Below, one piece after another: positions 56,686-64,000 of a stretch of DNA of 64,000 nt. The notes under the pieces are model-generated. The model did not search any database, had not been told where the DNA came from, and saw only the letters and a program-made list of their open reading frames with translations. The stretch spans positions 1 through 64,000 of the forward strand of contig JAAHFN010000003.1 of NCBI GenBank assembly GCA_010672965.1. The letters are read 5' to 3'. This DNA is from Oscillatoria sp. SIO1A7. Lineage in GTDB: Bacteria > Cyanobacteriota > Cyanobacteriia > Cyanobacteriales > Laspinemataceae. The translations under genes and the position numbers were made by a program. Numbering within the stretch: the stretch's first letter is position 1; every line of letters starts with the position of its first letter.

Positions 56686-58137
56686 ATGCCACATAACATA
56701 ACCGCTCGGGAACTGATTGAATTTTATGCAAATGGCATAAGAAAGTTTCGCAATGCAGATCTTAGAGGAGCGGATCTCAGGCAGGTAAACCTTTCGGAGG
56801 CAGATCTTCAGGGGTCCTATCTGAGATGGGCAGAGCTTCAGGGAGCAATGCTAGATAATGCGAATCTCACCTGGGCAGATTTACAAAGAGCCAATCTCTC
56901 CGACGCCAGCCTAAACAAGGCAATGCTTTCCGAAGCGAATTTGCGATCGTGCAATTTGCAATGGACTGATTTTCAAGAAGCGCAGCTTAAAGGGGCAGCT
57001 TTAATAGGAAGCAACTTGGCCTGTAGCAATTTAAGAGGGGCATCGCTGAGATTGGCTAACCTCAAGGGAGCCAATCTCGACCAAGCACGACTTGTGGAAG
57101 CGGACTTGCGAGTAGCCACTCTGGTGGAGGCGAAGCTCTTAGATGCCGACCTGCAAGGGGCAAAACTGCAAGAAGCCAACTCGATAGGGGCAAACCTGAT
57201 GGGAGCCAATCTACAAGGGGCAAACCTGATGGGGGCTTCTTTCCAAGAGGCCAAACTTAACAGAGCTAATCTGCAATGGGCTAACCTTCAGGGGGCTTCT
57301 CTGCAAAGAGCCGACCTTCAGGAGGCAAAACTATTTGGGGCTAACCTAACTGGTGCCAATCTGATGGAGACGAAATTGCCATCGTTGGTAAATATGCAAG
57401 GGGCACAGCTACAAGGGGCACAGCTAAAAGGGGTTAAATTGCCAAAGGGAGAGAATCTGGAAGCAGCTATGCTACCTAATGGGTCTATTCCCTACGAGGA
57501 AACATCTAATTCCCAAACAAGGGGAAGCTTGGCACCATCTTCGGCCAAAAGCAGCTCGCTCTCGGGCAAGAAAGCTAATAAATCCCCCGAGAACAACTTG
57601 GGGAGTAATTCTCCTACGAAGACGCTATTGAGCGATAGCAACCTAATAACATATAACGGTAAAGTCATAGGAAGCCAAGAGCAACTTCTTTATAGAAGCA
57701 GACTACTGACTGCCGCAGAACAGCGCCTAGACCTGGACGGGGGATTAAAAACCTCAAGCATAACCATAGCTCATCGGCGCGGACCATCGAACCTGCGCCA
57801 AGGCTTATTAGCCGCTTACAACAGACAATGTGCCATTAGCAGTTGCAATGCCGAACCTGTATTAGAAGCGACCCTACTAATACCGAACTCTTTGCAGCAC
57901 AACTTTCAAGTATCCGATGGATTGCTGCTGCGGGCAGACATTCACACGCTCTTTGACTTATATCTAATTGCTATAGAGCCAGACACCATGAGAGTGCTAG
58001 TTGCTCCGAGCTTGCAGGAAACCAGCTACGGCGAATTTCACTCCCAACTGCTACAGACTCCTCTTTTAGAAGAGTTTAAACCTAATAAGAGAGCATTGCA
58101 ATGGCATTACAACTGGTGTCAATGGCTCAAAGAATAA
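56686..58137 (+). CDS. Pentapeptide-repeat protein fused to an HNH-like domain
   Basis: The protein has 483 residues. After a short helical start (ARELIEFYANGIRKFRNADL) residues 20-270 are about 50 pentapeptide repeats (A(D/N)LQ-A), a beta-helix rod. A Ser-rich linker leads to a C-terminal HNH_2-type domain (RQGLLAAYNRQCAISSCNAE; GLLLRADIHTLFDLYLIAIE; SLQETSYGEFH). The usual E-AAH-IIPY is EATLLIPN here, so the first conserved His is replaced by Leu. LLRADIHTLFD, with the other His, is kept. It may be a catalytically dead nuclease domain used for binding. Confidence 0.85.
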   Translation: MPHNITARELIEFYANGIRKFRNADLRGADLRQVNLSEADLQGSYLRWAELQGAMLDNANLTWADLQRANLSDASLNKAMLSEANLRSCNLQWTDFQEAQLKGAALIGSNLACSNLRGASLRLANLKGANLDQARLVEADLRVATLVEAKLLDADLQGAKLQEANSIGANLMGANLQGANLMGASFQEAKLNRANLQWANLQGASLQRADLQEAKLFGANLTGANLMETKLPSLVNMQGAQLQGAQLKGVKLPKGENLEAAMLPNGSIPYEETSNSQTRGSLAPSSAKSSSLSGKKANKSPENNLGSNSPTKTLLSDSNLITYNGKVIGSQEQLLYRSRLLTAAEQRLDLDGGLKTSSITIAHRRGPSNLRQGLLAAYNRQCAISSCNAEPVLEATLLIPNSLQHNFQVSDGLLLRADIHTLFDLYLIAIEPDTMRVLVAPSLQETSYGEFHSQLLQTPLLEEFKPNKRALQWHYNWCQWLKE

Positions 58138-58479
58138 TAATTAATCATTTACCACATTAGGAGCGATCGCTCCTAATGATTTAGCATAAGCTGTCGCGCA
58201 TTTAGATTGGGTATAATTTGAGCCAATAAATGGAGTAAGTGCCCGCGAGGAAAGCAGGTTCGGGTATTCCATGCGATCGCGATCCAGAATCCCGATTTAA
58301 ATGCGTAACAGCTTAGCATTGAGTATAATATAAATAGCGACTTAAGGTTCGGGCAAATAGCGATAACAGCTCTGTAGAGTAATCGATCGTTGACCTCGAC
58401 TGGACGGGAATATTGAAGACCAGGTGCAAGGCAAGCAGATATTACAAGAGAGGCGATCGCAATAACATTAAACCGTCCT
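58138..58479. other. Intergenic, nothing recognised
   Basis: About 340 bases with a few HIP1-like sites. I see no gene, no family A-D element and no clear terminator. Confidence 0.45.
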
Positions 58480-58863
58480 TCACCGATCGATACCAGTCAA
58501 TGACTGGATTATAACAGTACCGCCTTCTATTGCATCAAGCTGCATTCGATAGCCATAGAGCAAACTCATACCAACTAAGGGTATTGTCTCCGCTGCATTA
58601 ATATCAATTCGTTTTAATTCTCCATCCCAAATAATAAATCCAGGGTAAACGTCAAAAATATAAAAGCTTCCATTCCCTAGCATTCCCTCTTCACGGCTAT
58701 ACAACTGTAAGTCGAGGCTGGTAATAACTGTCATAGGCAAGGTCAAAAAACCTGTAAAACCCGTATCAATTACAGCGTCAATTGTTTGTCTTCCTGCATT
58801 TGCATTGCCTACAACCAAACGAAGCATAGCCTCGCGGTTTTGATTGACGATTCCATACATCAT
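58480..58863 (-). CDS. Retropepsin-like (clan AA) aspartic protease-type protein
   Basis: The protein has 127 residues, a single retropepsin-like fold. The catalytic motif is AVIDTGFTGFLTLP with Asp33. The flap and second half contain GSFYIFDVYPGFIIWDGELK and TIPLVGMSLLYGYRMQLDAI. Proteins like this are common and small in cyanobacteria and should work as homodimers. The substrate is unknown. The gene starts only 4 bases after the stop of the 87-residue gene upstream on the same strand, a tight pair. Confidence 0.85.
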   Translation of the reverse strand: MMYGIVNQNREAMLRLVVGNANAGRQTIDAVIDTGFTGFLTLPMTVITSLDLQLYSREEGMLGNGSFYIFDVYPGFIIWDGELKRIDINAAETIPLVGMSLLYGYRMQLDAIEGGTVIIQSLTGIDR

Positions 58864-58867
58864 AAAA

Positions 58868-59131
58868 TTACAGCCGACTTATTCCAAAACGGTGAACGGC
58901 TTGATGCCCAATTCTAACCCGCCAGATTTGTGCGTAGGGGTGTCGTTTTAGCAATCTCTCGGAAGCAGTAATAGTATCGTCAGCGACCTCAAAGGCTTCT
59001 GTCTCAATATCTATAGCTACAATTTTGCCGCGATTTCCCTCTTCAACTTGAGGGCGGATCTGGGTTTCGTAAATTTCATTCCCGCGTCGAGCAAATTCTT
59101 CTTTGCTGTAGAGGAGTTGTCGGACTGTCAT
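58868..59131 (-). CDS. Small conserved partner of the aspartic protease
   Basis: The protein has 87 residues (LLYSKEEFARRGNEIYETQI; GKIVAIDIETEAFEVADDTI; AQIWRVRIGHQAVHRFG). This small family is common in cyanobacteria and often sits directly before the clan AA protease gene. The function is not established. A toxin-antitoxin-like or regulator-protease pair has been a natural guess because of size and spacing. The frame is intact and the start matches the family. Confidence 0.8.
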   Translation of the reverse strand: MTVRQLLYSKEEFARRGNEIYETQIRPQVEEGNRGKIVAIDIETEAFEVADDTITASERLLKRHPYAQIWRVRIGHQAVHRFGISRL

Positions 59132-63011
<3,880 letters not shown>

Positions 63012-63070
63012 ATTGGGAATTGGGAAAAGTTTTGAGTTTTGAGTTTTAAGTTTTAAGTTTTAAGTTTCAT

Positions 63071-63161
63071 AGGACTTACGCGCGGCTTGTAGAGATGTGG
63101 CCTAAGTGTAGGGGTACTCCGGCCGTTGACCCCTACCAGATATAAAGGTAATGCGAGTCCT
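63071..63161. mobile_element. Family D inverted-repeat element (copy 5)
   Basis: It begins AGGACTTACGCGCGGCTTG and ends GGTAATGCGAGTCCT, with a few bases deleted from the right terminal repeat. The inner GGCCGTTGACCCCTACCAGA is shared with copy 4. It lies between apcE and its terminator, so it is in the apcE 3' region. ACTCAAA tandem repeats follow it. Confidence 0.75.
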
Positions 63162-63256
63162 GTTTCAAACTCAAAACTCAAAACTCAAAACTCAAAACTC
63201 AAAGGATCCATCCACCGTTCTAGACAAGAGCAAAATACTCCTTATATATATGCGCT

Positions 63257-63286
63257 AAAAAATCTGCTTTACAAAGCAGATTTTTT
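63257..63286 (+). terminator. Intrinsic terminator after apcE
   Basis: AAAAAATCTGCTTT pairs with AAAGCAGATTTTTT around a very short loop and ends in six Ts. It is a classic rho-independent shape in the plus direction. It separates apcE from apcA transcription at least in part. Confidence 0.8.
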
Positions 63287-63430
63287 AATGCTCGCATTTG
63301 TGACGCCCTGCTCCGAAAGCTCCTTGCTCCCCTGCCTCTTCCAATGCCCAATGCCTAGTAACTTGCAGATATAATGTATCTAGTAAGCAGGTTAAAATGA
63401 ATGGGATTGTAAAAAAATATTAAGTAAGGG

Positions 63431-63459
63431 TTGAGAATGTAAACGATATGCTGCAAAAT
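63431..63459 (+). promoter_or_regulatory. Possible apcA promoter
   Basis: TTGAGA (63431-63436), a 17-base spacer, then CAAAAT (63454-63459). It is a weak match, found by eye. It would give a leader of about 200 nt, consistent with the terminator upstream and with apcA being transcribed separately. Confidence 0.3.
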
Positions 63460-63667
63460 AGCGGTACTTGCAGAATTAGGCTGTCTGAATTTGGGTTGCT
63501 TGTTGTCCTAGAATATTTTCAGGATAGATGGGCAGGTTGGTGATGGTAAAAGCCAAAACCGAGCTTTTGAGTAAAAATGCTCAAGGGTTGCAGACCCAGA
63601 CAGCCCAATTGCCAATCCCAGATTGAGATTTGAGAAATCTGGATATTACTGTTGGAGGAAACGATTA

Positions 63668-64000
63668 ATGAGTATAGTCACGAAGTCAATCGTGAATGCC
63701 GATGCTGAGGCTCGCTACCTGAGCCCTGGCGAACTAGACAGAATCAAAGATTTTGTGAAAAGTGGCCAGAGTCGCGTGCGGATTGCTCAAATCATGAGCG
63801 AGTCCCGGACGAAAATTGTTAAGGAAGCAGGGGACCAATTGTTCCAAAAGCGTCCTGATGTGGTTTCTCCTGGTGGCAATGCTTACGGCGACGAAATGAC
63901 TGCAACGTGCCTGCGGGACCTCGACTACTACCTGCGCCTGGTATCCTACGGTATCGTTTCCGGCGATGTGACCCCCATTGAAGAAATCGGCATTGTGGGC
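63668..64000 (+). CDS. apcA: Allophycocyanin alpha subunit (partial, runs off the window)
   Basis: The first 111 residues (of about 161) are present. [20 protein letters not shown] and [20 protein letters not shown] are canonical ApcA. C81 in [14 protein letters not shown] binds phycocyanobilin. It is a core component of the phycobilisome that passes energy to ApcE. A GGAGG ribosome site lies 10 bases before the ATG. apcB and apcC are expected just beyond the window. Confidence 0.98.
   Translation, partial: MSIVTKSIVNADAEARYLSPGELDRIKDFVKSGQSRVRIAQIMSESRTKIVKEAGDQLFQKRPDVVSPGGNAYGDEMTATCLRDLDYYLRLVSYGIVSGDVTPIEEIGIVG

Overview
This is a cyanobacterial chromosome segment, most likely from a filamentous non-heterocystous Oscillatoriales-type organism. 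The support is petN, a four-repeat apcE followed by apcA, a split RNA polymerase beta' gene (rpoC2), a gas-vesicle operon, a kinase-GUN4 fusion, SLH proteins, and very frequent GCGATCGC (HIP1) octamers. The order-level placement is an inference; the phylum is certain.

Layout. 0-4.5 kb: glgP, then the wreck of a xisH-xisI pair broken by small inverted-repeat elements. 4.5-11.8 kb: an FHA/flavin reductase/ferredoxin fusion and a membrane polyferredoxin with a Thr-rich repeat tail (both minus strand), divergent from a receptor-type Ser/Thr kinase. 12-20.6 kb: a small monooxygenase, a six-PAS histidine kinase, an AT-rich gap, petN, a DJ-1/PfpI protein, a DUF167 protein, small unknowns and a deleted VapC toxin. 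21-26.8 kb: hemB and rpoC2. 27-31.5 kb: a pentapeptide protein, phoD and a toxin-antitoxin pair with an odd membrane-tethered antitoxin. 32-42 kb: a beta-helix/SLH protein and, divergently, a 2212-residue acidic repeat protein with 77 consecutive DTGK units. 42.6-47.6 kb: a subtilase with a separate I9-like small protein, a methyltransferase and a kinase-GUN4 fusion. 48.5-50.6 kb: an rpn gene split by a small transposable element, plus decayed ORFs. 51-55.9 kb: gvpA-C-N-J-K on the minus strand. 56.7-59.1 kb: a pentapeptide-HNH fusion and a small protein plus retropepsin-like pair. 59.8-64 kb: apcE and the start of apcA, which runs off the window.

The spaces between genes are unusually rich in repeats. 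I can define four families of about 90-180 bp elements with terminal inverted repeats (called A, B, C and D here). None encodes a transposase in this window. Family A goes into TA dinucleotides: one copy sits inside rpn and another inside a family B copy. There are also many short tandem arrays (GGGGTGT, GTGTGGGAA, CCCACAGTT, GGGCATT and others).

The most interesting items are: (1) the reductase/polyferredoxin/kinase locus, which looks like a phosphorylation-gated electron-transfer system; (2) a winged-helix module shared by the C-termini of GvpN and GvpC, with a GGGGTGT array in the transcript between the two genes; (3) the DTGK giant; (4) the duplicated, membrane-anchored antitoxin; and (5) the TA-targeted element family with a clean empty-site prediction in rpn.
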